DNA of 64,000 nt from Thiopseudomonas alkaliphila. Its GTDB lineage: Bacteria; Pseudomonadota; Gammaproteobacteria; Pseudomonadales; Pseudomonadaceae. The notes beneath the pieces are model-generated. The model saw only the letters and a program-made list of their open reading frames with translations. It was not told the DNA's origin and did not search any database. Made by a program: the position numbers and the translations under genes. Position 1 is the stretch's first letter. The number at the start of each line of letters is the position of its first letter. Of the stretch, positions 42,531 through 51,924 are shown piece after piece. The DNA is taken from assembly GCF_001267175.1 (NCBI RefSeq), contig NZ_CP012358.1, positions 1,466,501-1,530,500 of the forward strand, read 5' to 3'.

Positions 42531-45364
42531 TGCTAAGCCTTTTTAAGCGCAGAAAAACTGATGCAGCCCATGAACAGACTAGAGCTACAGTTGCTGATGA
42601 GGAGCTGCTCTATAACGATAAGAAACCAGGATTTCCTCAATTCTTGCCGTGGGTTGAGTATTTACCAGAGTCGAAGGCCTTTCTACTTGAGGATGGACGT
42701 AGTGTAGGCGCTGTTTTTGAGCTGCGTCCTATTGGAACAGAAGGACGCATGCCCGATTGGCTTCAATCCGTTCGCGACATGATTGAGGACGCACTGCAAG
42801 ACTCATTTAAAGAGGTTGAGGAAAGCCCCTGGGTGATTCAAATGTTTTGCCAGGATGTTGATTCAACAGCCGAATATATGGGCAACTTGGAGCAGTACAT
42901 CCAAGCACGGGATAGCCGTAAAAAAGATCATGACAAATCATACGGCACACCGTTTACAGAGCGCTACCTCGAGCTTATGGAGCATCACCTAGTCGCGATT
43001 TCAAAACCAGGCGGACTCTTTCTTGATAAGCGCGTAACAAAGCTTCCATGGCGCGGTAAAAGCCGACAAGTTCATCTCTGTCTGTATCGCTGGATTCCTG
43101 AACGTGAAAGCAGTTCGTCTCTCATGTTTGAACCCATTGATCAGCTGGAACAGGTATGTGAGCGTTTATCGGGTGCGTTGGCCGGTGCAGGTGTACCCGT
43201 TAAACGCTTAGATGGCAAAGACTTTTACAACTGGCTCATGCCATTTTTTAATCCAAAACCGAAAGGGTTTAAGCGACCTTCTGACTTTTATAAAGCCATC
43301 CCCTACCAACAAGCAGCGGATGAATCTGCTGATGCCGCGTTGCTTGATCTACCATTTGATCATGACTTCGCAGAGCAACTCTTCAATAGCGAGCCGGTGA
43401 ATGATCATGAGAAAGGTTACTGGTACTTCGATGGCCTTCCACACCGAGTCATGGTCGTTGACCGCATCCGCAAACCACCCATCATCGGACAGATCGCTGG
43501 AGAAATAGCCAACGGCGATGGTTACAACGCTCTGTTTGATCAGCTCCCAGAACACACCATGATGTCCTTAACGCTGCTCATCACGCCACAAGACATACTG
43601 GAAGATCGCCTCAATCGCCTTGCAAAAAAAGCCATTGGTGAAAACTTAGAATCTGAACAGGTTCAAGACGATATTAATTCCGCTAAAGACATGATGGGCA
43701 GTAAACATCGGCTTTATCAGGGAGCAATGGCTTTTTATATGCGTGCTGACTCTGAAAAAGAGTTAGAAGACCATTCGGTAGTGTTGCTCAACAAGTTATT
43801 AGGTGCAGGGTTACAACCCGTAGAACCTGCTGATGAAATTGCCTCCTGTAATTCATATATCCGCTGGCTACCAATGGTTTTCAAACCTCAACTGGATAAA
43901 AAACTATGGTACAGCAAACTCATATTTGCCCAACATTTCACCAATTTAGCCCCATTCTGGGGACGCACAACAGGTACGGGCAACCCTGGCATCACTTTCT
44001 TTAATCGAGGGGGTGCGCCCGTTACCTTTGATCCGTTAAGTCGAATGGATCGATCGATGAATGCGCACGCACTGATTTTTGGCCCAACAGGCTCTGGAAA
44101 GTCTGCATCCCTCGTTTCATTGATGGCTCAATTAATGGCGGTATACCGTCCCCGACTTTTTGTTATTGAAGCAGGTAACTCATTTGGACTGCTTGCTGAC
44201 TATTTCAAGCTCATGGGGCTCACAGTAAACAAAGTAGCTTTAAAACCTGGTTCATCTATAACACTCGCACCTTTTGCTGATGCTCGACTGCTCTGGGAGC
44301 CTGAGCATCAGAAAGCCATTGATGTGAACGATGAATCAGAAGAGACAGATGAAGAGCGCGATATTTTAGGTGAACTAGCAATCACAGCGAAGCTAATGAT
44401 TACTGGCGGTGAACCACGTGAAATTGAGCGCTTGAACCGGGCCGATGAAAGCACGATTCGAGCCTGTATTTTGGAAGCTGCCCAGCGGTGCACATTCGAG
44501 AATAGGCCAGTATTAACTGAGGATGTCATCGAAGCCTTTGAGCGTAAAGCTGACAGTGAGGAGGGTGAGTTACGCACTCGATACAAAGATCATGCCTCTG
44601 CAATGCGTCTTTTTACTCAAGGGTTTGATGGGGAAATGTTTAACCGGCCAGGTTCAAGCTGGCCTGAAGCAGATGTAACCATTGTTGACCTCGCCACATT
44701 CTCACGTGAAGGCTATGAGGCTCAGATGGCCATCAGCTATATCACGCTAATGAACACCGTCAACAACATTGCCGAACGAGATCAGTACACCGGTCGAGAC
44801 ATTGTGATGATCACGGATGAAGGGCACATGATCACTAAGAACCCGTTAGTGGCACCGTATGCGGTAAAAATCACAAAAATGTGGCGTAAGTTACGGGCAT
44901 GGTTTTGGTTGGCCACACAAAACTTAGCAGACTTCCCAGGTTCTGCAGAAACCATGCTCAATATGATTGAGTGGTGGATTTGCTTGGTTATGCCCAAGCA
45001 AGAAATTAATGACATTGCACGGTTTAAAGAGCTGACGCCTGCCCAAGAAGCTCTGCTTTTATCTGCCAATAAAGAGCCTCAAAAGTATACCGAAGGTGTA
45101 GTTCTCTCTCGTAACCAAGACTTCCTTTTTCGTGCTGTTCCACCTTCTCTTTTTCTTGCATTAGCCATGACTGAAGGCGAAGAAAAGCGTGAGCGCATGC
45201 TTGTGATGGAAGAGCATAACTGCTCAGAGCTTGAAGCTGCCTTTTACATCGCCGAACAGATTGACCGAGCGCGCGGGATTCAGCCATTGCCGTGGAAGCA
45301 TTTATTTGCTGAGCACAACGAAGAAGCTAGTGGAGAAGGATTGAAAGATGCCTGCAAAGCTTGA
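42530..45364 (+). CDS. Conjugative transfer ATPase, PFL_4706/TIGR03744 family (TraC/VirB4-like)
   Basis: A 944-residue ATPase that powers pilus and channel assembly. Walker A GPTGSGKS lies at about 518-525, followed by a VIEAGNSFGLLADYF strand and Walker B IVMITDEGHM. The N-terminal half is the VirB4-type partner-binding region. It overlaps the preceding lipoprotein gene by one base and the tiny gene at 45348. Confidence 0.93.
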   Translation: MLSLFKRRKTDAAHEQTRATVADEELLYNDKKPGFPQFLPWVEYLPESKAFLLEDGRSVGAVFELRPIGTEGRMPDWLQSVRDMIEDALQDSFKEVEESPWVIQMFCQDVDSTAEYMGNLEQYIQARDSRKKDHDKSYGTPFTERYLELMEHHLVAISKPGGLFLDKRVTKLPWRGKSRQVHLCLYRWIPERESSSSLMFEPIDQLEQVCERLSGALAGAGVPVKRLDGKDFYNWLMPFFNPKPKGFKRPSDFYKAIPYQQAADESADAALLDLPFDHDFAEQLFNSEPVNDHEKGYWYFDGLPHRVMVVDRIRKPPIIGQIAGEIANGDGYNALFDQLPEHTMMSLTLLITPQDILEDRLNRLAKKAIGENLESEQVQDDINSAKDMMGSKHRLYQGAMAFYMRADSEKELEDHSVVLLNKLLGAGLQPVEPADEIASCNSYIRWLPMVFKPQLDKKLWYSKLIFAQHFTNLAPFWGRTTGTGNPGITFFNRGGAPVTFDPLSRMDRSMNAHALIFGPTGSGKSASLVSLMAQLMAVYRPRLFVIEAGNSFGLLADYFKLMGLTVNKVALKPGSSITLAPFADARLLWEPEHQKAIDVNDESEETDEERDILGELAITAKLMITGGEPREIERLNRADESTIRACILEAAQRCTFENRPVLTEDVIEAFERKADSEEGELRTRYKDHASAMRLFTQGFDGEMFNRPGSSWPEADVTIVDLATFSREGYEAQMAISYITLMNTVNNIAERDQYTGRDIVMITDEGHMITKNPLVAPYAVKITKMWRKLRAWFWLATQNLADFPGSAETMLNMIEWWICLVMPKQEINDIARFKELTPAQEALLLSANKEPQKYTEGVVLSRNQDFLFRAVPPSLFLALAMTEGEEKRERMLVMEEHNCSELEAAFYIAEQIDRARGIQPLPWKHLFAEHNEEASGEGLKDACKA

Positions 45365-45515
45365 GTTCAACGTGCCACTGACACCCGTTCTAATTGCTTC
45401 ACAGCAAGAAATACAGCGGTTACAGCAATCTCCTGACCCGCAAGACCGTGAAGCGTTACGGGCACTTTTGGAAGTTATCAGTCCCCTTTTGAAAAAAACT
45501 GCTCAGAACAAATAA
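45348..45515 (+). CDS. Small protein between virB4-like and TIGR03757 genes (55 aa)
   Basis: A 55-residue soluble helical peptide (MPAKLEFNVPLTPVLIASQQ start) that begins inside the last codons of the ATPase gene and ends 10 bp before the next start. GGAGAAGGA upstream is a good ribosome binding site. The function is unknown; the tight packing favours a real gene. Confidence 0.6.
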   Translation: MPAKLEFNVPLTPVLIASQQEIQRLQQSPDPQDREALRALLEVISPLLKKTAQNK

Positions 45516-45525
45516 AGGGCTTGTT

Positions 45526-45951
45526 ATGAATATGAATTTAATACGCAACCTGTGCATGGCCCTGCTTATTGGAGTCAATACAGCGCACGCCACCAATGAA
45601 CCCGAAGTGCTGCTGTTTACCGATAGGGCTAATGAATTTATAGACAATGGTGGCTATCCAGTTATTTATCTGGATGAAGTACTTCATCTTGAAGAACAAC
45701 TGACACAAGCAATCAGTCACTTCGATCTATCAGAACACATGGACGCCGCAACAGTCGACGCTGTTCGAAACCAGCTCAGCCAAGTGATGGATAAACAAGC
45801 ACTCATGGATGCTTATGCAGGCTTATCACTCGCTTGGAGCCTCAACATTACCCATGTTCCCGCCATTGTGACGCGATTTCCAGGCGAACGACCGCTTGTG
45901 AGCTACGGTGAATATTCTGTTCCAGAATCGCTTGGGAGAGTCAGAAATTGA
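45526..45951 (+). CDS. ICE protein, PFL_4709/TIGR03757 family
   Basis: A 141-residue secreted protein: signal peptide (cleaved near AHA|T), VLLFTDRANEFIDNGGYPVIYLDE and ITHVPAIVTRF. The last motif is thioredoxin-fold-like (TrbC-like). It is probably a periplasmic pilus-assembly factor and overlaps the TTG start of the next gene. Confidence 0.83.
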   Translation: MNMNLIRNLCMALLIGVNTAHATNEPEVLLFTDRANEFIDNGGYPVIYLDEVLHLEEQLTQAISHFDLSEHMDAATVDAVRNQLSQVMDKQALMDAYAGLSLAWSLNITHVPAIVTRFPGERPLVSYGEYSVPESLGRVRN

Positions 45952-46889
45952 TCACTTTCAAGAACAGTCTATACACACTCTTATTTTCAAGCATCACACT
46001 GACCGCCCTGACCACAGGGCCTGCCTATGCAGTCAATACAGCTCAAATTGTCGCTAATACAGCGAATGCCCAATGCATGGAGTGGAGCGTAGTAGGCACA
46101 TGCTTTTGGCTCAAGTGCAGCCCTAAATGCAAAGTGCGCACCAGTGTGAAAGTGAAGCACTATATTCCTGAGGTCGTAGTTTCAAGCTATACCAATACCG
46201 GCGCTAATCCGTGGACTGAAATGGCCCTGTTGGGCTCGTCAAAACCAGGCGCTGAAGACGGAGGAAACCTAATTACGCCCAATCAAAAACGGGGCAACCT
46301 GCCACGTTTTAAAAATACAGATGTTATTGGCCATCCCGCAAGCTACGTTCTGAATCAACTCAGCAGTTACACCTGCAGCAGTGCAACCACTGGTTTCATG
46401 CCGTACTACCTATCAACTTTAGATGTGCCTAGTTGGCGGTGGGGAGTAACGGAGATGCTCTATCCACAATCGATCATTCCAGGACAGCGTGAAATTCAGA
46501 AAGGCATGAATGGCTGGGGGTCAGTGTACCCACGACAAGGTTTTTTGGTTCAAGGAGATGATGGAAAAGCCGGTGCCGTCCTCGCTCAGCGCGCAGCTGA
46601 CTTCGTGGTTCGTACGGGTCAGCCCCATGTTTATAAAAGTATTTTTGCCCGTAAACAAGAAAGCCGAGGTTGGTGGCCACCTGGAGCTTATGAGGATCCT
46701 CTTATCGAAGGTAATAAAAAAACTCATAAGTGGCAGCAATTACACCCTTCTGTTTCCAGTAGCTGCGAAGTATGGCCTACCAGTGATCAGGTAGAACAAG
46801 ATGCCCAAGGGGGCTATGCCTATGCGCTTTGGCGGCCTTACCGCTGCTGTGAGCCTAAAGGGACTTTTTTATATTCAATTGGCCAGTAA
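45948..46889 (+). CDS. ICE protein, PFL_4710/TIGR03756 family (TraU-like)
   Basis: A 313-residue secreted Cys- and Trp-rich protein resembling TraU, a pilus-assembly and DNA-transfer factor. Signal peptide ends near AYA|V. Cys pairs (WLKCSPKCK, YRCCEPKG) suggest several disulfides. Start is TTG 45948, overlapping the previous stop. Confidence 0.85.
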   Translation: MITFKNSLYTLLFSSITLTALTTGPAYAVNTAQIVANTANAQCMEWSVVGTCFWLKCSPKCKVRTSVKVKHYIPEVVVSSYTNTGANPWTEMALLGSSKPGAEDGGNLITPNQKRGNLPRFKNTDVIGHPASYVLNQLSSYTCSSATTGFMPYYLSTLDVPSWRWGVTEMLYPQSIIPGQREIQKGMNGWGSVYPRQGFLVQGDDGKAGAVLAQRAADFVVRTGQPHVYKSIFARKQESRGWWPPGAYEDPLIEGNKKTHKWQQLHPSVSSSCEVWPTSDQVEQDAQGGYAYALWRPYRCCEPKGTFLYSIGQ

Positions 46890-46901
46890 GGACACCATCA
46901 G

Positions 46902-48299
46902 ATGGATAAATTAAACACACCCCTAAAGTTGCTAACAGCCACCGTATTTCTAGCAACCAGCTCCCTAAGTGCAGCAATACAGGCTTTTGATATCAGTGAG
47001 CGACCTTATGAAAAAGTGACTGGGACAGCAGTCAATGACAAATTGAGTTATGAGCTGGGAGGAGGTGCCGCTTACGGGGCTGCAAGCACACGTATAGTTC
47101 CACCAAGCATCGGATTCGGCATTAAATGGGACGCTGACATGATGTGCGGCAGCATGGACTTGCAGACCACAATTAAAAACCAGCTCAATGGTTCAACTGA
47201 CGGCTTCAAAAGCATTATGGGCGGTATTGTTGAATCAGCTACAGGTGCTGTTATGAGCCTGCCAGCTATGATGATTCAGCGCTCAAATCCTGGTCTCTAT
47301 GAAATGCTGAGTAACGGTGTTTTACAGGCCAGAGTCGACTTCGATCGCTCGAAGATTTCTTGTCAAGGAATCTTAGACCAAGCCAGTGCCTACCTTGATG
47401 GTGGTCCAAGCCTTACTTCTCTGGCAAAAGCAGAAACCATGAAATTAGCCGTCCAAGCAACAGGCGGCGACAGTGTGGCCGCCGAACAAAAAGCTGAGTC
47501 TGAAGGAACCGAAAATGGTGTTGTATGGATGGGCGAAAGACGTGGTGGCTTAGGTCAAAAACCGTTAGCACTAACAGAAGACATTGTACGCCGTGCTTAC
47601 AACACAAGTGTCGGACGCATAACGAATACCAATGCATTAGTAACCGCTGCTCAATGCAATGGAGCAGCGATTTGTTCGCTATGGGATACACCACAAAAAG
47701 CAGCAGAATTTGCAAAGAAAGTAGTAGGAGAAACCGAACTCACCACCTGTCAGGATGGTTGTGATCCAGCAGTGATCAAACCAGGAACTGGCCTTCTCCA
47801 TCTAGCTGACGAGGTTTACGAAGAAAAAGCCGAGCTAATGATCAAGCTGCTGGATAAAACTCAAACTATGAAGGATGAAGATCTACACAAGCTATCGACA
47901 CCTATGTTGCCTGTGTCACGCAGTGTGGTCGAAGCACTCCGTAATGATCCTGATGGCCAAGTGCTCTCAGAACGACTGCTATCTGAGATTGCTCTGGCTG
48001 ACATCATTTGGAAAGGCATGCAGCTCATGCGACTTCTGATGACAGGTGCCCAAAACCCTGATGTTCAGAAAGTGGCTGAAGCGAAGCAACACGTCTCGGA
48101 TAAGGTTGCCAACCTGCAGGCCGAAATTGACTCCATGAAAATGGAAATGGAGATGCGTCGTGAGCTCGCCAATAACACGGCCACAGCTGTACTAAATCGA
48201 GCGGCTGTAGCGCGAGCTCAAACGGGCTCAGTCGTTGAAGCGGATGCTGCACCTGATCGTTTACAGCAATCAGAAAAAGGACAGGAAGCCACGCCATGA
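46902..48299 (+). CDS. ICE protein, PFL_4711/TIGR03755 family (TraH-like)
   Basis: A 465-residue secreted protein: signal peptide (cleaved near IQA|F), YELGGGAAYGAAST, a FDRSKISCQGILDQA motif, a cluster of Cys (AAQCNGAAICSLW, TTCQDGCDP) and a C-terminal coiled coil. Equivalent to the TraH-type pilus assembly protein. It overlaps the next gene by four bases. Confidence 0.85.
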   Translation: MDKLNTPLKLLTATVFLATSSLSAAIQAFDISERPYEKVTGTAVNDKLSYELGGGAAYGAASTRIVPPSIGFGIKWDADMMCGSMDLQTTIKNQLNGSTDGFKSIMGGIVESATGAVMSLPAMMIQRSNPGLYEMLSNGVLQARVDFDRSKISCQGILDQASAYLDGGPSLTSLAKAETMKLAVQATGGDSVAAEQKAESEGTENGVVWMGERRGGLGQKPLALTEDIVRRAYNTSVGRITNTNALVTAAQCNGAAICSLWDTPQKAAEFAKKVVGETELTTCQDGCDPAVIKPGTGLLHLADEVYEEKAELMIKLLDKTQTMKDEDLHKLSTPMLPVSRSVVEALRNDPDGQVLSERLLSEIALADIIWKGMQLMRLLMTGAQNPDVQKVAEAKQHVSDKVANLQAEIDSMKMEMEMRRELANNTATAVLNRAAVARAQTGSVVEADAAPDRLQQSEKGQEATP

Positions 48300-48625
48300 T
48301 TCAGTTCATTAAAAGAAACGTATTAGTTCTCTCGATCTTTCTAACATTTATTGTTGCAGCTCTGCTGTACACCATCCAACTGTTGCTTAACGGTGGCGAT
48401 CCCATTGCTGTGCTTCAACAAAACGCTGAACTGGCCAATTATTGGTTGGCTTGGCGAATAGCTTTGTATTTAGGCGTCACCGCTCTCTACCTCTACCTTG
48501 TTCGCAAGCACACAGCCCAAGAGAATTTTAAGCACGTTGCCTATCTAGGCAGAATTCGTAACTACGGCCTCTTAATTATGCTCGCCAACGAAATCTCAAA
48601 CTATATTCGTTACTTCGAGGGATAA
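48296..48625 (+). CDS. Small membrane protein of the transfer operon
   Basis: A 109-residue protein with three hydrophobic segments (about 10-30, 48-65, 85-100). It overlaps the TraH-like gene (ATGA) and lies three bases ahead of the TraG-like gene. This position is constant in the family; the function is unknown. Confidence 0.72.
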   Translation: MIQFIKRNVLVLSIFLTFIVAALLYTIQLLLNGGDPIAVLQQNAELANYWLAWRIALYLGVTALYLYLVRKHTAQENFKHVAYLGRIRNYGLLIMLANEISNYIRYFEG

Positions 48626-48628
48626 GTC

Positions 48629-50302
48629 ATGGGAATGACAACATTTAGCTATTTTGAGTATTACCTAACCATGTTGGGCTGGGCCATCAGTAACAGCCTC
48701 TGGTCAGCATTGACTGCCAGTGGTGTTGCGCTTATTCCTATCATTATTCTTTTTGCACAATCAATGCTGGATGCTCGGCAGAAAGGTGAAATAAATGTTG
48801 AAGCCGTCACAAAAAGTGTTGAAAGCAGAGTATGGCAAGCTTACGTGGTTATCTTATTTGCCTGTATTCCATGGCCTGTTGTGAATTTAGGGGAAATTAA
48901 GGTAGATACAACTGCTTCCTGCGGTGTCACGCAGATCGAGCACAATAAAACACAGTGGGGAGGTGAGTTTTCAACCATTGGTAACGTAAAACCTCATGTG
49001 CCTGTTTGGTTTAATCTGATACATCTCCTTTCAAAGTCAATTACCGGTGCCGCTATTGCATCTATTCCTTGCGATGGTGATATCCGCTCAACTATGTTTG
49101 AAATTGATAACCAACGCATTGCAGATCCTAACCTAATCGAAGAAGTCGCCCAGTTTACCAACGAGTGCTACGCTGAAGCTCGGGTCAAACTCTTTCGTGA
49201 TAAACATGTGACTGAAAGTTGGACTGACGTTAGTGGACTCGCCACAAAATGGGAAGCTGGATGGATCGGTTCTAAAATATTCCTGGAAACCGGTGGTTAC
49301 TACGACAGCATGCGTGCACTGAGTCCACAATACCTTTTTCCTTGGAAGGAGAGTCGCGATGAAGGACTCGCTCCCGGGCGAGATGGAGGTGGGTACCCTA
49401 TCTGTAAAGACTGGTGGCTCAACAAAGATAAAGGACTACGCAAGCGTCTAGCCGAACAAATCAAGCCAGGCTTATTGGAGAGAGTATCGAGTACATTTCG
49501 TTGGGGAGAAAGTAGTACCGATAGTATGATTCGCAACCTAGTAAGCCCTAGCTCCATGGAGCGCTCAAAAGAAATGGGATCACCTTTTTATAATATGGGC
49601 CCCAGTACTGCTACAGGCGTAGCCGGCGCTCTAGATTGGGGGCGTGAACTGGTTAATAACTTCCAAACAACTAAAAAAACTGGCCCACTCGGGAGTGAAC
49701 GAGATAAGGCTGAATCAAAAGTGCAAGCTATGCGTGCAGCATTGCCAATGTTTCAGGCTATCGCTTATATGGTGCTTGTGATTTGTATACCTATTGTCCT
49801 CGTGCTTAGTGGTTACTCATTTAAAGCTTTGTTTCAATTATCTCTCGGGATGTTTACCATTCATTTTCTGACATTTTTCTGGGAGCTGTCACGCTGGTTG
49901 GACTCTAAAATGCTAGCTGGGCTGTATATGAATCAAGGCGTAGGGGCTGTAGCTACTCGTATGATGCCTTGGACAGACCATGGGGCAGCCTACTGGATGT
50001 CAGACTTTGTACTTTGGGGATCCCTAGTCGTAATGCCTGCATTGTTCTTGATATTTATGGGCTGGGCTGGAATGGTAGCTACCACATCATTCTTAGCTGC
50101 AGCAGCTCTTGGAGGGGAAAGTGCTGGAGGATCATTAGGAAATATCGGAGCACAATCTGGTATTGGTTTAAGCAGCAAAATGAGTAGTACTGCAAATAAG
50201 GCTGGGGGGGCTGCAATAAGGGCCGGTGCTCGTGTCGCTAGCAAGCATCCGCAAGTGAAAGCAGCTAAAGCGGCAGCTAATACGGTACGCAATCTCCGCT
50301 AA
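48629..50302 (+). CDS. TraG N-terminal-domain conjugation protein
   Basis: A 557-residue polytopic protein: an N-terminal span (about 25-45), another near 70-90, a long periplasmic loop with Cys residues, then a cluster of spans (about 370-500) and an Ala-rich basic tail. It matches the TraG-N proteins that close the PFGI-1-type cluster and act in pilus biogenesis and mating-pair stabilisation. A terminator follows. Confidence 0.87.
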   Translation: MGMTTFSYFEYYLTMLGWAISNSLWSALTASGVALIPIIILFAQSMLDARQKGEINVEAVTKSVESRVWQAYVVILFACIPWPVVNLGEIKVDTTASCGVTQIEHNKTQWGGEFSTIGNVKPHVPVWFNLIHLLSKSITGAAIASIPCDGDIRSTMFEIDNQRIADPNLIEEVAQFTNECYAEARVKLFRDKHVTESWTDVSGLATKWEAGWIGSKIFLETGGYYDSMRALSPQYLFPWKESRDEGLAPGRDGGGYPICKDWWLNKDKGLRKRLAEQIKPGLLERVSSTFRWGESSTDSMIRNLVSPSSMERSKEMGSPFYNMGPSTATGVAGALDWGRELVNNFQTTKKTGPLGSERDKAESKVQAMRAALPMFQAIAYMVLVICIPIVLVLSGYSFKALFQLSLGMFTIHFLTFFWELSRWLDSKMLAGLYMNQGVGAVATRMMPWTDHGAAYWMSDFVLWGSLVVMPALFLIFMGWAGMVATTSFLAAAALGGESAGGSLGNIGAQSGIGLSSKMSSTANKAGGAAIRAGARVASKHPQVKAAKAAANTVRNLR

Positions 50303-50316
50303 ACTATTTAGTCGTA

Positions 50317-50352
50317 AACAGGTGGCTGTATTAGACCAGTCACCTGTTTTTT
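50317..50352 (+). terminator. Terminator of the transfer operon
   Basis: AACAGGTG/CACCTGTT stem, followed by TTTT. Confidence 0.85.
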
Positions 50353-50394
50353 ATAAGATGCGTTTCAAGTAGCTGCGCACACGAATATTTTTTA

Positions 50395-50772
50395 TTACCA
50401 CTTATGCAGACTTTCAGCATATTCACGCAGGCTTTGTTCGGACTCAATCTGCTGAGCCATTAAGGCTGCTTCATCATATGCCTCTTGTCGTCCCTGCGCT
50501 CGCCCCTCCTCTCGCAACTCATCCGCCAGCTGCTCAGCTTTGCTTTTCTGGTTTGAGTTCGTAAGCATGAAATACACAAATGTGACAAAAGCTATTAACC
50601 CGGCCAGCATTAATCCAAGTCCAATCAATACTCCCCAAGTCAACACATTGACCAAAGGTTTAGGCAGTTTCAATGCAGTGAACAAGCTGCTCACCTTAGT
50701 TTTGACGGATCGAGCGACACCCAGCGCTATTTGCCCATATCCCGCGTTTTGAGTTCCAAATATACGTTCCAT
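50395..50772 (-). CDS. DUF3742 family protein
   Basis: A 125-residue protein opposite to the transfer genes: basic N terminus, one transmembrane segment (about 50-72) and a charged C-terminal helix (LADELREEGRAQGRQEAYDEAALM). This fits DUF3742, which is routinely found after TraG in these ICEs. I use ATG 50770-50772 with GGAG upstream; a TTG seven codons earlier is possible. Confidence 0.83.
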   Translation of the reverse strand: MERIFGTQNAGYGQIALGVARSVKTKVSSLFTALKLPKPLVNVLTWGVLIGLGLMLAGLIAFVTFVYFMLTNSNQKSKAEQLADELREEGRAQGRQEAYDEAALMAQQIESEQSLREYAESLHKW

Positions 50773-50969
50773 TGTAGTGTCTCCAACCGTCAAACATATG
50801 CAGAAAAAAACTTAATATGCCACAAACTTAATATACACCCTTGTCAGGGTCAACCTGTCATATAAACAAATTGATGCAACTTTAAAGAGTTAGTTGCGAT
50901 ATAGTTGCACCTCAAAAGTTATTTCTAATGAAAAACACTTTACTTTAGAAAAACCAAGAGGGATTTTGG

Positions 50970-51756
50970 ATGCCGATAAATTTTGACTACCCTTTCCATG
51001 AAATCAACACAAAAGCTGAAATAATCCAACTCAACTGTAGAGGTAACACTCTTTTAGCGTGGTGGTATTGCAGCATCTATAAAAACGCAAGGGATCAGTC
51101 TCAACCTCTCGTTCTTGTGGCCTTCCGAATACAAATCAATGACAAGACTTTTTCAGATGAAATTGTATACCGCTACATTTCCATAGCCCTACTCAGCCAG
51201 ATACGAATAGGCAGTCTTTGCAGGGATAACAGAATGGTTGCTCATGCAACGTATGAAACACGAGAGTTTGACTTGATATATGAGAAAGGAAACTGGTGGT
51301 TCACTTCTTTTGACAAAACCACAGAGCTAAATCGTCAACCTCCATTCCCGTTAAGTATTTATCCTCTTATACACAAACGCGATAAAAACTGGCTAGTTGA
51401 ATTTAAACTCCAATCTGACAACAATCTGGTAGTGCAATGCCTTGAGTACTCTAATCGTTGCTACGGGCAGTCGGCAGAGCTACGTCGCATTCTTATGACT
51501 TACCTATGGAACGGTAAAGACGGAAGAGCCTTTCAAAGGACTTGTTTTCACTCTAAATCATCCAGGTGATTTTTATAACTGGCTAAAAACCTTATTATCA
51601 CAGGTTAGACACATGAAAGGTGTAGTGCACACACAGACCAAATACTGCCCAGGTAAAGCAGATTCATTTAAACACGTGCCCTCATCTAACGATGAAGTAC
51701 CATGCTGGGCAGCACTCAACAATGCTCTTGGTGAAATGAGCATACAGGTGAATTAA
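50970..51756 (+). pseudogene. ICE accessory protein of unknown function, frameshifted near 51520
   Basis: The frame from 50970 runs for 199 codons to TGA 51567-51569. Its last 15 or so residues look out of frame: one base of offset near 51518-51524 (GGAAGAG) gives a natural continuation (EPFKGLVFTLNHPGDFYNWL ... GEMSIQVN) to TAA 51754-51756. Repaired, the protein would have about 261 residues. I do not recognise the family. The fault could be real or a sequencing error. Confidence 0.6.
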
Positions 51757-51924
51757 AACGAAAAATTTATTAGGATATACTGCGAAGCTTTATCATAATA
51801 TCTTTATAGCGGATATTTTTATATATTACTTACCGGTTAAATTATAGATATTATAAATTTATTAAAAACAGACAAGCTGACACTTTAAATAAATCAACAT
51901 AGAAAATAAGTTTGGTGACTTACA

